The notes below the pieces were generated by a model. The model was not told the DNA's origin, ran no database searches, and saw only the letters and a program-made list of their open reading frames with translations. Source: Pseudomonas rhodesiae (GTDB taxonomy: Bacteria > Pseudomonadota > Gammaproteobacteria > Pseudomonadales > Pseudomonadaceae). Taken from it: DNA of 44,598 nt. Below, piece after piece: positions 8,265 through 16,362 of this stretch (position 1 is its first letter; every line of letters starts with the position of its first letter). Made by a program: the position numbers and the translations under genes. The stretch spans positions 1 to 44,598 of the forward strand of contig NZ_VFEU01000035.1 in NCBI RefSeq assembly GCF_007858255.1, read 5' to 3'.

Positions 8265-9296
8265 TCACGTCTCCTCAGCGTATCTGGCCTGCATTTTTGC
8301 CTTCACCCGATTCTCCAGCCTCTTTGCTACGTCCACAACAAACGCAAGGAACTGAAGATCGAGGCCTTCCTCAACCTCATTCATGATGTCGTCGGCAACG
8401 CCCTCAGCTTCTCGACCGAACTGCATTCCTGCATCAGCCATTTCGAACAGTAGCTGAGCCGCTGGCTTTCTCTCCGAGGTATAGAAAATGTCCGACTCTT
8501 GCTCGATCGCGGCTATTTGGTTAGCCGGCACTTCGTGTGCTGAATCAGCATCTTCATCATCGTCAAGCGGCACCGGCGGTGGCAGGTCACTGCTTTTTTC
8601 TGGGGGCGGAAGTGACTTATTGGACAACGTAGGTTTCGCTCTGCCCTCCTCTCTCATGTCCTTCGCGGCCTTACGTATTGCCTTAGGCCCGCGGCTACAC
8701 AACTCTTGCTGAGCCTCTTTTTCGAGCTTAGCCACCTGTTCCGCTGCGGATACGCTCACTTCACCAGATTTGACAGCATCCAACAGCTCTTGGGTGCCGT
8801 CCCGGACAACCTTGCAGGCAGAAGACACAGAGCGTGGGCTGATACCCAGGACTTTGGCTGCCTCCTCAATAGCCATCTTTGCGGCTTCCAACTCCTGCCC
8901 GGCTGCCTTCTCCAGGTCAACAGTGATAGCGCTGCACCCACGCAGCGAGGACAACTCGGCAGCGATCAAAGCCCGTTGTGCCACGGTGAGCTGCCGGCGA
9001 TAGAGGTTCAGAGAGAGGACGTAACCCAGCGCATCATCTCCAGTGTATTCCTCTGTTTGGGGTTCGATCAGCAGATCCTTGCAAACGCGATATCGGTTAC
9101 GCCCATCAAGGATCTTGCCTTCATGGAGAACGATCGGGGCACGCTGTCCGTTGGTATCGATATCTTCAAGCAGGGCTTGGTAGTCATCACCGATAATTAG
9201 CGGAAATAGCTGAGCGTAGTCGTGAAACTCCAAATCATAGCTTTGCATAAGCAGCTTCTCGCTCCAGGTTTTATCAAGGAACGATATGTCAAACAC
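8265..9296 (-). CDS. ParB/Srx-domain protein (second ParB-like protein)
   Basis: The N-terminal third contains a ParB/sulfiredoxin-type nucleotide-binding fold, with ILDGRNRYRVC matching the ParB box GxxR. It is followed by a helix-turn-helix region (AKVLGISPRSVSSACKVV) and a Pro/Asp-rich linker into a helical C-terminus. It differs from the partition ParB encoded at 10874-11890 and has no adjacent ParA, so it is better regarded as an orphan ParB-like DNA-binding or CTPase protein. The listed start is a GTG at 9296. The ATG at 9248 has a better ribosome site (GAGAAG) and is equally possible. Confidence 0.75.
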   Translation of the reverse strand: MFDISFLDKTWSEKLLMQSYDLEFHDYAQLFPLIIGDDYQALLEDIDTNGQRAPIVLHEGKILDGRNRYRVCKDLLIEPQTEEYTGDDALGYVLSLNLYRRQLTVAQRALIAAELSSLRGCSAITVDLEKAAGQELEAAKMAIEEAAKVLGISPRSVSSACKVVRDGTQELLDAVKSGEVSVSAAEQVAKLEKEAQQELCSRGPKAIRKAAKDMREEGRAKPTLSNKSLPPPEKSSDLPPPVPLDDDEDADSAHEVPANQIAAIEQESDIFYTSERKPAAQLLFEMADAGMQFGREAEGVADDIMNEVEEGLDLQFLAFVVDVAKRLENRVKAKMQARYAEET

Positions 9297-9376
9297 ATAA
9301 ATAAATGACGCCTTTTCAGGTCGCTTTTGCGTCTGAATTTGCGGCCACCTTGTTGGCCCGGCGTCGACATTCGCGC

Positions 9377-9406
9377 AAAAAAAACCCTGCCGTTTAAGCA
9401 GGGGTT
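9377..9406 (-). terminator. Rho-independent terminator
   Basis: On the minus strand a CCCTGC/GCAGGG stem is followed by eight T. It lies about 40 nt after the stop of the leftward 65-residue gene. Confidence 0.8.
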
Positions 9407-9445
9407 GTGATCTACAGAAGCCAGTAAAACAAATCTAAATCAATA

Positions 9446-9643
9446 TTAAATCTTCTCTTGAAGTTGGCTTATTAATTCCTCGAGAGCTTCCTGATCTGGT
9501 TTTGTGTCAACGAATCTAAGCGACTTGTCTGAAAGGACTTCCATGACACCCCATTTCAATTCATGTAAATCCTGGCCCGGCTCTGGTGGCGTCTCCCAGT
9601 AGGGAAAGCTTCTGACTACATGAGGCGGCATCTTTGTGATCAT
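9446..9643 (-). CDS. Small hypothetical protein, possibly SOS-regulated
   Basis: A 65-residue soluble acidic protein (PPHVVRSFPYWETPPEPG near the start) with its own downstream terminator and an upstream near-consensus LexA box, which together argue that it is a real single-gene unit. No family was recognised. Confidence 0.55.
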   Translation of the reverse strand: MITKMPPHVVRSFPYWETPPEPGQDLHELKWGVMEVLSDKSLRFVDTKPDQEALEELISQLQEKI

Positions 9644-10177
9644 GGCTGAATCTCGGTATTTTCTGTCAAGGCAAAGGCTGCATGCTAATCAGTGTATAAA
9701 TATACAGTCCTGCATCACTACACAAAAACGGCGTCAAAGGTTCGTCATCTTTTCAGCTCGTAAACTGGTTGCAGGACGGCAACACCTATAAAAAGTTGTC
9801 TCACAGCACAGCATAAGCTAGGGCCATGTCTACAGCAAACATTAGGCCATCACAGACCATTTAAGGCGTGATAAGTTTCATTAATTTGATGTTTTTTGAG
9901 CTTTTCTGAGCGCCGCTAAGCCGACCCGTTCCTACAGAAGGAAAGCGAACTGGCGGTGGTAAAAGCATAGGTTATCGCGGAGATCTATGTAGATCATTTC
10001 CCGTCCGGAGTATGGGATGGCCCGTGGATAGCCAACCTTTGAGCTTCTGAGCTAAGCCCATGGCGCTCGCCCTACTCTCCGCGCGCGCTCAAGCAACCAG
10101 GGAAGCGAATGAGCTTGTGCGCGTCCTGAATATCGACTCCGATCGGATCGAGCTCGGATCTAGGCATCGGCCACGGT
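9644..10177. other. Long intergenic region with no convincing gene
   Basis: About 530 bp. The right part contains only short frames with poor coding character. The left part is AT-richer and contains the LexA-like site and presumably the promoter of the 65-residue gene. No tRNA, hairpin-plus-T terminator or repeat array was found here. Confidence 0.5.
9692..9707. promoter_or_regulatory. LexA-like box upstream of the 65-residue gene
   Basis: GTGTATAAATATACAG matches the LexA palindrome CTG-N10-CAG, with AT-rich interior, at all but the first base. It lies about 50 bp upstream of the ATG at 9643, where a repressor would block the promoter. Confidence 0.5.
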
Positions 10178-10483
10178 TCATTCGCACTCACTCACCGACA
10201 CCTTCGGCCTGAGCCAGCCTTGCCTGCGCACCTCTGCCATCGCCGCTTCCAGCTCAGGAATCGAGGAGATGTCGCAAGACACCGTTGGTTTTTTTCCTTT
10301 GCGGTCTGTCGGCAACTGCAATATGACCTGTTCAGGATCGCTCAGGGAGACCTTGAATTTTATGCTCGGGAGTCCGCTAAAGATGATGCTGGTCTTCGTT
10401 AGGTTCAGCTCAGCTGAAGCCTGCCGCACCTCACCTTCGTGCTCATACGCCAGCGAGATACGGTGTTTGGTTGAATTGCTCAT
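10178..10483 (-). CDS. Hypothetical protein
   Basis: 101 residues with an alternating beta-like pattern (SIKFKVSLSDPEQVILQLP) and a C-terminal helix. No motif was recognised. It is the last gene in the leftward parA-parB series, and its start overlaps the end of the upstream ORF by 41 nt. This suggests either coupling or that one of the two starts or stops is misassigned. Confidence 0.5.
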   Translation of the reverse strand: MSNSTKHRISLAYEHEGEVRQASAELNLTKTSIIFSGLPSIKFKVSLSDPEQVILQLPTDRKGKKPTVSCDISSIPELEAAMAEVRRQGWLRPKVSVSECE

Positions 10484-10760
10484 AGATAACCCCTGGCGCT
10501 TGGTCTGCGCAAATTTGCGTGACGCTTAGTGCTTTGTTTTGAGCCCGCGCCTCGCCTCGGATGAACCGATCTTCGCTGCTCAACATGTGAATCCGCGCTG
10601 GGGCCGAACACTTCAGCCAGTGCTCTGAAATCACAGAAAACAGCTCGATACGGCTCAGGCCGAGCAAATGCTCAGGCTCAATCTTTGACAGCTGTGCGAG
10701 CGTGGTGAATCGTGTCTGCGGTTGCACCCTGAGCTCTGGTTGCGCGACTGCGGTTGCCAT
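10443..10760 (-). CDS. Hypothetical protein downstream of parB
   Basis: 105 residues with a helical middle part (LAQLSKIEPEHLLGLSRIEL). The ATG at 10760 is preceded by AGGGATAT. It lies about 110 bp after parB in the same direction and may belong to the same transcript. No family was recognised. Confidence 0.5.
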   Translation of the reverse strand: MATAVAQPELRVQPQTRFTTLAQLSKIEPEHLLGLSRIELFSVISEHWLKCSAPARIHMLSSEDRFIRGEARAQNKALSVTQICADQAPGVIYEQFNQTPYLAGV

Positions 10761-10873
10761 ATATCCCTATCTCGAAGTCTGAAAACCATATTCTGTCATG
10801 GCATTTCGCCTTCGTGTTCGCGTTTTCTAACCAGTTTCGCGTCTGAAATAATTCATTACGACACTACTGATAA

Positions 10874-11890
10874 TCATTCGCTTGTAATCAGGGAGCGATC
10901 AATGGTCTTCAAGAAAGCCTCAAATTGTTCCGCCAGCCGCTTCGCATCTACCGTTTTCTCGCATCGAAACTCGACTTTTTTCCCATCTACACGAACCTTG
11001 CCTATCCCACTGATTTCTTTATCGGTGAACTTGCCCGGCGTCTTCTGCTGATCACGCGAGGCAAGCTCCTTCGCTAACCATCGTAGGGCATGCTCCTGCG
11101 TCCATTGATGATCGCGCATAGAGGTAACTGCTTGCAGAAGCAGCGCCGGCTCGGTACGACTGAATTCAATGAAGTCCTTTGCCCATTTCCCGCCGATAAG
11201 CCCCGGATTCGTGTCGAGTATTGCTCGCACTTCCTCTGGCAGATCCATTAGGAGAAGACACCTGCTAACTATCGAATGGTTGACCCCTACCCTGCGCGCG
11301 AGAGCACGAATCGAGCTTTCCTCCCCTGCTCGCATGATCGCGGCATAAGAACGGCCGCGCTCATACTCGGTCAGAGCTTCCTGTCCCTCGTTGTCGGTTA
11401 GGGCCAGAATCTTCGCCATTGCATCCGTAACGGAGCGTACATAGGCGGTCACGGTTTCCCTGCCCAGCAGCTTGTGAGCACGCCAACGGCGCTCGCCGCC
11501 GATCAACTCATAAACTCCATCCCCGACAGGGCGGACCGTCAACGGCTTTACCAGTCCAACAGAGGCGATCGAGTTCGCTAGATCCTCAATAGCTGCTTCG
11601 CTGAAGGTCAAACGAGGTTGAAACGGAGATACCCGAATCGAATCGACCTTCACCTCAGCAAGAACGCCGCTGTCACTTGCGGCAACAGCCTCATCATTAT
11701 GACCTGGTGCTGGAGCTAACACTGCGGCCGGACTTGGCGCACTGACCTCCTGTTCTGCCCGTTGTGCGGCGAGCATGTCTGCAACGGAGACCCTGAGATT
11801 AGGCTCAGCAATTTCCGCGGGTGGGCGAACTCCAGTGACCCATTGAGGGGGGGTCTTTTTTTGACCTGGGTAATCCTCCGACTTGGCCAT
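10874..11890 (-). CDS. parB: Plasmid partition protein ParB
   Basis: The start is the ATG at 11890, with GGAGGAAAT directly upstream; an earlier in-frame start would read through the palindromic repeats. The 338-residue protein has a flexible N-terminus, then the ParB CTP-binding domain (SPFQPRLTFSE, IGGERRWRAHKLLG box II), a helix-turn-helix (ALARRVGVNHSIVSRCLLL) and a C-terminal dimerisation region. It should bind a centromere site and act with ParA to segregate the plasmid. The four palindromes between parB and parA are the obvious candidate centromere. Confidence 0.9.
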   Translation of the reverse strand: MAKSEDYPGQKKTPPQWVTGVRPPAEIAEPNLRVSVADMLAAQRAEQEVSAPSPAAVLAPAPGHNDEAVAASDSGVLAEVKVDSIRVSPFQPRLTFSEAAIEDLANSIASVGLVKPLTVRPVGDGVYELIGGERRWRAHKLLGRETVTAYVRSVTDAMAKILALTDNEGQEALTEYERGRSYAAIMRAGEESSIRALARRVGVNHSIVSRCLLLMDLPEEVRAILDTNPGLIGGKWAKDFIEFSRTEPALLLQAVTSMRDHQWTQEHALRWLAKELASRDQQKTPGKFTDKEISGIGKVRVDGKKVEFRCEKTVDAKRLAEQFEAFLKTIDRSLITSE

Positions 11891-11910
11891 ATTTCCTCCG
11901 AAACCTAGTG

Positions 11911-12038
11911 GTGGTGCTCCGAGCACCACTCAATTCTCAAGATTTAAGTGGTGCTCCGAGCACCATTATTTTCTGATTTTCGCTGGTGGTGCTCCGAGCA
12001 CCACTCAAATCTAACGACCCTGGTGCTCCGAGCACCAC
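11911..12038. repeat. Four palindromic repeats, candidate parS centromere
   Basis: The perfect 17-bp palindrome TGGTGCTCCGAGCACCA occurs four times, at 11912-11928, 11949-11965, 11987-12003 and 12021-12037. The centre-to-centre spacing is 37, 38 and 34 bp, about 3.5 helical turns. The array fills the gap between parA and parB. Such arrays are the usual binding site of the cognate ParB and often also an operator for the par genes. Confidence 0.8.
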
Positions 12039-12043
12039 CTCAA

Positions 12044-13177
12044 TCACTGCGCGGCCAGATCGCGTATTCGTTTCAGCGCTTCACCAAACACGCTGCGCAT
12101 CGAGTCAATCGTTTTGGAAGACGCACCTTTCCAGACAAGCAGGGGAACGCCTTGATCAAGTGCTTTTCCGTAATCCTCGGAGTAATAGAGTTTTTCCTCT
12201 GATACCCGACCAGGGAAAAGATCATTCAGGACAACCAGGTTACTGAGGATGCGTTTGCGGTTGCGGATGAACATCGTAGGAATAGCGAGCACTCCTGGAG
12301 AGCGGCGATACGCTTTCGCAAATCGGACCATCCAGTCGTTAAGCCGCATCAGAGCCCGGAACGAAAATTTGTCCATCCGCACGGGGCAGAGCACAAAGTC
12401 GCTGGCAACGATAGAGTTCTTGGTGAGCCTGGAGGCGGTAGGCGCGTTGTCGAACAGAATCACATCATAAGAGGAGATATCGACACCTGGGATTTCTCCG
12501 CTACGCGCCCGCTCAAGCCACCCGGCGTACCAGAAGTCCATGTTATTTTCGGCATCGAGTGCGACGGCCAGGTCTTCAAGGTATGCATCGGCAGGAATCA
12601 GGTGTGGCCCGTTTTCACCGAATGGCTTCTTGACCACTTCCTCGAAAGTCATCGGATCAAAACATCTCACCCGGAGATCGGGACTCAGGAGGCTACCAAA
12701 GTGGCCGGCGACATAGCGATCGGCAGGTATTCCCATTGCCTCGAGATCTGATAGTGCGAGATCTGGATCGTAGCCAAACACGCTGGACGAATCGCCTTGA
12801 GGATCGTTATCAACGCAAAGCACCCGCAGACCCGCGAGCTGAAGATATACAGCAAAGTTGACCGAGGTTGTCGTCTTTCCAGTGCCGCCTTTCTGCACGA
12901 ACGTCGAGATAACAATCTGCCGGGGCAATCCCTTTGTGTAGCCTTTCGCTCGTCGAAGCGCGGCGATGTCAAAAATGTCGCGAAGCGTGTAAGCCCTGGA
13001 TGTGACGGTTCCTCGCGGAACCCGCCGAATCTCGATGCCGTTTTCGTCTTCAATATCCTTGAGGCGCCGGGTTGTAAGGCCGAAGCAGTCGGCCGCGAAC
13101 TGGGGGGGATAGAGGAGGGCGTCGAAGTCGGTGTAGTTGACCGTTTCTTCTTCAAACTGCTCGCTTGACTGCTGCAT
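12044..13177 (-). CDS. parA: Plasmid partition ATPase ParA (type Ia, with N-terminal HTH)
   Basis: The 377-residue product starts at ATG 13177 (MQQSSEQ). Residues about 25-85 form a helix-turn-helix or winged region (FAADCFGLTTRRLKDIEDENG) as in the long P1-type ParAs that autoregulate their operon. It is followed by the deviant Walker A motif KGGTGKTT near residue 96, Walker A' VDNDPQGD and the Walker B-like ILFDNAP. It would hydrolyse ATP on the nucleoid to move ParB-parS complexes. parB lies 150 bp downstream beyond the palindromic repeats. Confidence 0.93.
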   Translation of the reverse strand: MQQSSEQFEEETVNYTDFDALLYPPQFAADCFGLTTRRLKDIEDENGIEIRRVPRGTVTSRAYTLRDIFDIAALRRAKGYTKGLPRQIVISTFVQKGGTGKTTTSVNFAVYLQLAGLRVLCVDNDPQGDSSSVFGYDPDLALSDLEAMGIPADRYVAGHFGSLLSPDLRVRCFDPMTFEEVVKKPFGENGPHLIPADAYLEDLAVALDAENNMDFWYAGWLERARSGEIPGVDISSYDVILFDNAPTASRLTKNSIVASDFVLCPVRMDKFSFRALMRLNDWMVRFAKAYRRSPGVLAIPTMFIRNRKRILSNLVVLNDLFPGRVSEEKLYYSEDYGKALDQGVPLLVWKGASSKTIDSMRSVFGEALKRIRDLAAQ

Positions 13178-13214
13178 GACAATCCCTGCATTTGCTGAAT
13201 ACAGGGTGGATGAT

Positions 13215-13232
13215 AATACGTAAAGCCGTATT
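13215..13232. promoter_or_regulatory. Inverted repeat upstream of parA, candidate operator
   Basis: AATACG-N6-CGTATT lies about 38 bp upstream of the parA ATG, where the N-terminal DNA-binding domain of a type Ia ParA typically autorepresses. No footprint can be inferred. Confidence 0.4.
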
Positions 13233-13275
13233 TTCAAGGCTAAATCATGGTAGGGGTGTTTTTTACGCTGCTTAT

Positions 13276-13314
13276 CCCGAACTGAAGGCTGGTTTTTGTG
13301 CCTATCAGTTCGGG
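13276..13314. repeat. Long inverted repeat between parA and the next leftward gene
   Basis: CCCGAACTGA at 13276-13285 pairs perfectly with TCAGTTCGGG at 13305-13314 over a 19-nt loop. It has no T-tract long enough to be a clear intrinsic terminator. It lies after the stop of the leftward 159-residue gene and before the parA promoter. Confidence 0.5.
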
Positions 13315-13387
13315 TTTAGGGCTAGATTTTATGGTTAGACGCGAACTGGATTTTGCATGAAGAGAGGAGGGCAGTTCTGTGATCTGG

Positions 13388-13867
13388 TTAGGCGTACTGT
13401 TTTTGAGCTTGGGTGCGTGCGCGTTTGAAGTCGGCGCTGATGTAGTTGACAGTGAACTGAGTGTCCAGTGGATGCGATTCGACAACCACCTCGGTGGAGC
13501 CAGATAAGAAGGTCACGTTTTCAAAGCCAAGGCCGGATTCATCAGTGCTGATTTGCAGTTGGTTCCTGAAGCCATTTAGCACCTCCTCCAGATGGAGCTT
13601 GTCAGCTTTTACCGTAGCTACATCCAGGACCCCTTCAGCATTAAAGGCCAGTTGAATGTCACTGACGCCCTCGAGATTGACCTCCCACTCTGAAAGGTTC
13701 AGTACCGGCCCGCCGGTGTAGGAAGTACCAATCTTGTCGATGATGGTGTAGTGCTGCTGGACGTCTACGATCGTCGTAACGCCTACAGCTAGGCTTACCG
13801 GCTCCGGCGCTATAGCAGCCATGCTGAGCAGATAAGCTGCGACGCCCGCGAAAGCGGCAGTATTCAT
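13388..13867 (-). CDS. Hypothetical secreted or exported protein
   Basis: A 159-residue protein beginning MNTAAFAGVAAYLLSMAAIA, a hydrophobic stretch compatible with a signal peptide, although it lacks a strong positive N-terminus. The rest is beta-rich and acidic (LNLSEWEVNLEGVSDIQLAF). The ATG follows GGAGG at good spacing, so the gene is probably real. It lies between parA and the origin. No family was recognised. Confidence 0.6.
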   Translation of the reverse strand: MNTAAFAGVAAYLLSMAAIAPEPVSLAVGVTTIVDVQQHYTIIDKIGTSYTGGPVLNLSEWEVNLEGVSDIQLAFNAEGVLDVATVKADKLHLEEVLNGFRNQLQISTDESGLGFENVTFLSGSTEVVVESHPLDTQFTVNYISADFKRARTQAQKQYA

Positions 13868-14128
13868 TGGGTTCCTCCAGGTCGTGTTCGGTTGGGATCA
13901 TTTTCTCCTCGCCGACCTGGTGGGTGTGCTGCTTTCGAACCGAATTGTCGTCGGAAAAACGGCCTTCGGATTCTGAGTCTGCTTTTGGCTTCGGTTTTGG
14001 CCTTTGCTTCTCAACCTTCAGAAAAATTAGCTTTCCAGTTTTAAAAGCCTTTTAACTGTTTTTCTCTTGTTGTTCTCTTGTTTTTAGAAGGCTGGAGCCC
14101 TTGTGCCACGGGGCCTCCAGAGGACCAT

Positions 14129-14290
14129 CGACTACAAATTACGGCATTGCGACTACAGATTCCGGCATTGCGACTATGGATTCCGGCTGATGCGACTACA
14201 GATTCCGGCTGATGCGACTACAGATTCCGGCCGTTATCCACAGGCCGGATAGGAGGGCCTGGGTTGCGCCTAACGACTACAGATTCCGGC
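14129..14290 (+). repeat. Iteron cluster 1 of the replication origin
   Basis: Six 17-bp repeats start at 14129, 14150, 14171, 14193, 14215 and 14274. Most read CGACTACAGATTCCGGC. The first has ACGGC at its 3' end like cluster 2, and the third is degenerate. The first five are spaced 21-22 bp, two helical turns, as expected for cooperative Rep binding on one DNA face. Confidence 0.85.
14234..14242 (+). promoter_or_regulatory. DnaA box in oriV
   Basis: TTATCCACA is an exact match to the high-affinity DnaA box and lies between the fifth and sixth iterons of cluster 1. Confidence 0.75.
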
Positions 14291-14386
14291 TGTTGGGTGG
14301 CCCACGTAGCACGAGTTTGATTTTTCATGGCTCGATTTCAAGCCATTTTGTGCTCTGAATTTGCCAGCGTGGGCTAAGGCTTCGCC

Positions 14387-14450
14387 AAAAAAACTATAAC
14401 TCATTGATTTTAATAGATATTTGCATGATTTCGTCGTTTATTTGACGTTT
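14387..14450. other. AT-rich segment, candidate DNA unwinding element
   Basis: This is the most AT-rich stretch of the origin region (A7 run, then ATTGATTTTAATAGATAT). It lies between the two iteron clusters and is the likely site of strand opening. The whole 14129-14867 interval is best read as oriV. Confidence 0.55.
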
Positions 14451-14520
14451 ATCCCTGTGCTGCCCCATGCCCGCGTTGAATCGCCAATAAATAGTCTTCC
14501 CAGTCCTCATCTGAACCTAT

Positions 14521-14756
14521 CGACTACAGATTACGGCTGCTGTAACAGCCATCCGCCCGATACGACTACAGATTACGGCTATGCCTGGACGGGCGTTACC
14601 AGGCAGCAGTGGCATCCAATTCTTTGCTATCGACTACAGATTACGGCTGCGGATCGAAGGTATCGCGCACCATCGACTACAGATTACGGCTGTGTACGCG
14701 CCGGACGGGAGGCCAATCGACTACAGATTACGGCTTCCACCTATCGACTACAGATC
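14521..14756 (+). repeat. Iteron cluster 2 of the replication origin
   Basis: Five complete 17-bp repeats CGACTACAGATTACGGC start at 14521, 14563, 14631, 14674 and 14718, with a partial copy at 14745-14756. They differ from cluster 1 in one position (A instead of C) and have much wider, uneven spacing of 42-68 bp. Directly repeated iterons upstream of a Rep_3 gene mark an iteron-type origin and usually also set copy number and incompatibility. Confidence 0.85.
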
Positions 14757-14842
14757 CATGTACCGTCGAGCTATCTGAATAGGTGGTTGGCTGTAAGGCC
14801 CATGGTTACTGGGGGGTTAGAGATTAGACGACTCCTGGGTAT

Positions 14843-14867
14843 CGACTACAGAGGAATCTCTCTGTAG
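14843..14867. promoter_or_regulatory. Inverted half-iteron, candidate Rep autorepression operator
   Basis: CTACAGAG-N6-CTCTGTAG (14846-14867) is a perfect inverted repeat made from the 5' part of the iteron (CGACTACAG). It lies about 30 bp before the repA ATG. In several iteron plasmids (for example pPS10 and F) Rep dimers bind exactly such an inverted half-iteron to repress rep transcription. Confidence 0.6.
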
Positions 14868-14895
14868 GGTTCCGTTATTAATCGTAGGGCCAGAC

Positions 14896-15762
14896 ATGTC
14901 CAATTTACCCAAACCTACCAAACCGGAACCTAAGCCGCTCCGGGTCACGAAATCCAATACGCTGATTACCGCGTCGTACCGGCTGACCCTCAACGAGCAG
15001 CGGTTGATCCTCGCGGCTATCAGCAAGCTCGATCCACGAAGGCCCATGCCGAAAAAGGTGTCCGTGTCGGCCGTGGACTATTCGGATATCTACGGCGTCC
15101 AGCTCCGGCATGCCTATGAGCAGATGAAAGTGGCAGCTGATGAGCTGTACGAGCGCGACATCAAGACCTTTGACGGGTCCGGCATGGAGCGGAAGCGCTG
15201 GGTTGATCGGGCCAAATACCTGGATGGTGAAGGTCGCGTTGAGTTGTCGTTCACCATTCATGTCATGCCCTATCTCACGATGCTGTACAGCAAAGTGACT
15301 AGCTATGATCTACGGCGGGTAGCCTGCCTGGACTCGAGCCATTCATTCCGGCTGTTCGAGATGTTGATGCAATTTCGGAAGACTGGATGGGCCTACATCG
15401 AGGTTGAAGCCTTGCGGGTAGCCCTTGGCTTGTCGGATGCCTATCAACGATTCAATAACCTCCGCCAGAGGGTCATAGATCCGGCAGTTGAGGAGCTGAA
15501 GACAAAGAGCAATCTGGATGTCAGCTACGAGTTGAGAAGGGAAGGGCGGAAGGTGATCGCTATCAAATTCACCTTCTGTGATCTCGCACAGCTCCCGCTT
15601 AATCTGGAACTTGACCCTGAGGATCTTCCACCGCTTCCTGAGTATGACCCTGCCGAAGAAAGCGAATGGCTGGTCACTAAGCCCCTGGGCGAGTTGGCTG
15701 AAGCTCAGGAAGCTGGACTGCTGTTCGCTGTTTCGGCGGAGGAAGAAGATCAACCTGATTAG
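14896..15762 (+). CDS. repA: Replication initiator RepA (Rep_3 family)
   Basis: The 288-residue protein has the Rep_3 pattern of two winged-helix domains. WH1 covers about residues 20-140 (LITASYRLTLNEQRLILAAI, which is highly typical). WH2 covers about 140-240 (DSSHSFRLFEMLMQFRKTG, ALRVALGL). An acidic tail follows. It binds the iterons as a monomer to open the origin and recruits host DnaB. It is the only replication initiator in the window, and with the iterons just upstream it defines the replicon. The terminator at 15866-15893 closes the unit. Confidence 0.93.
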   Translation: MSNLPKPTKPEPKPLRVTKSNTLITASYRLTLNEQRLILAAISKLDPRRPMPKKVSVSAVDYSDIYGVQLRHAYEQMKVAADELYERDIKTFDGSGMERKRWVDRAKYLDGEGRVELSFTIHVMPYLTMLYSKVTSYDLRRVACLDSSHSFRLFEMLMQFRKTGWAYIEVEALRVALGLSDAYQRFNNLRQRVIDPAVEELKTKSNLDVSYELRREGRKVIAIKFTFCDLAQLPLNLELDPEDLPPLPEYDPAEESEWLVTKPLGELAEAQEAGLLFAVSAEEEDQPD

Positions 15763-15865
15763 CATGCGTCGTCATCTTACGACCGTTTGTGCCTTTGTGA
15801 GCAGTGTCGCCGGTGCTTTTTCCCGCCCATGTCGTCATTTGCCGCCCTTTAAGTGCCGCTCCCAC

Positions 15866-15893
15866 AAAAAACCCGCCTTAATGGCGGGTTTTT
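15866..15893. terminator. Bidirectional terminator after repA
   Basis: Six A, CCCGCC, a 5-nt loop, GGCGGG and five T. It can serve repA from the left and the leftward 113-residue gene (stop at 15921) from the right. Confidence 0.85.
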
Positions 15894-15920
15894 CTTAGCC
15901 CGGTCTGGAGCGTGCAGGGC

Positions 15921-16262
15921 TCAGTAATTAGGCACAAGCGTGAAGAGGCTTCGCCGCCATTGGCATACATCCTCGCCTGTTGCTCGGCCAGCGGTTTTGA
16001 GCGCGTCGAAGACGCTCAAAGCAAACGACATTGCAGCCTGGTCATCTTCGTGAAGGTCGACAATCACAACAGGAAACTGGTCGCCGTCATCAGCATCTGG
16101 TGTTGCTATGGCGACTGTCTGAATTCCCCAGGTGATACCGTCATCGTAAGGCTCTACAACAAATCGCTTGAGCCGGCGAATCATGCCCTCACGAATCATC
16201 TGAATCAGATCGGTGCAGACCGGCTCCGATTGGCGCTGCTGGAAAAGTTGGATGGCTGTCAT
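15921..16262 (-). CDS. Hypothetical protein
   Basis: 113 residues; GGGAG lies upstream of the ATG at 16262. The N-terminus is helical (LFQQRQSEPVCTDLIQMIREG) and the centre is beta-like (QFPVVIVDLHEDD). It convergently faces repA across the shared terminator. No family was recognised. Confidence 0.6.
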   Translation of the reverse strand: MTAIQLFQQRQSEPVCTDLIQMIREGMIRRLKRFVVEPYDDGITWGIQTVAIATPDADDGDQFPVVIVDLHEDDQAAMSFALSVFDALKTAGRATGEDVCQWRRSLFTLVPNY

Positions 16263-16362
16263 AAGCTACGGCTCCCTTGATATGCGCTCATCCTGCCAGC
16301 AGACCCGTAAATCCCAAACGGAACTCCCCTGTCTTTGTTCGGCATCAGATTGGTGGCGAACC

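Noticed and set aside
10020..10170. Short frames and GC-rich palindromic bits in the 9.6-10.2 kb gap as a possible RNA gene
   Set aside because: No promoter-terminator pair or stable extended stem could be recognised.
14129..14756. Regular 17-bp repeats as a possible CRISPR array
   Set aside because: Repeats are too short, spacing varies from 4 to 51 bp, no cas genes are present, and a DnaA box and Rep_3 gene adjoin; they are iterons.
14421..14867. 148-residue ORF over iteron cluster 2 with repeated TTDYG/RLQIT peptides
   Set aside because: The peptide repeats are simply the translated iterons; there is no ribosome site or known domain.
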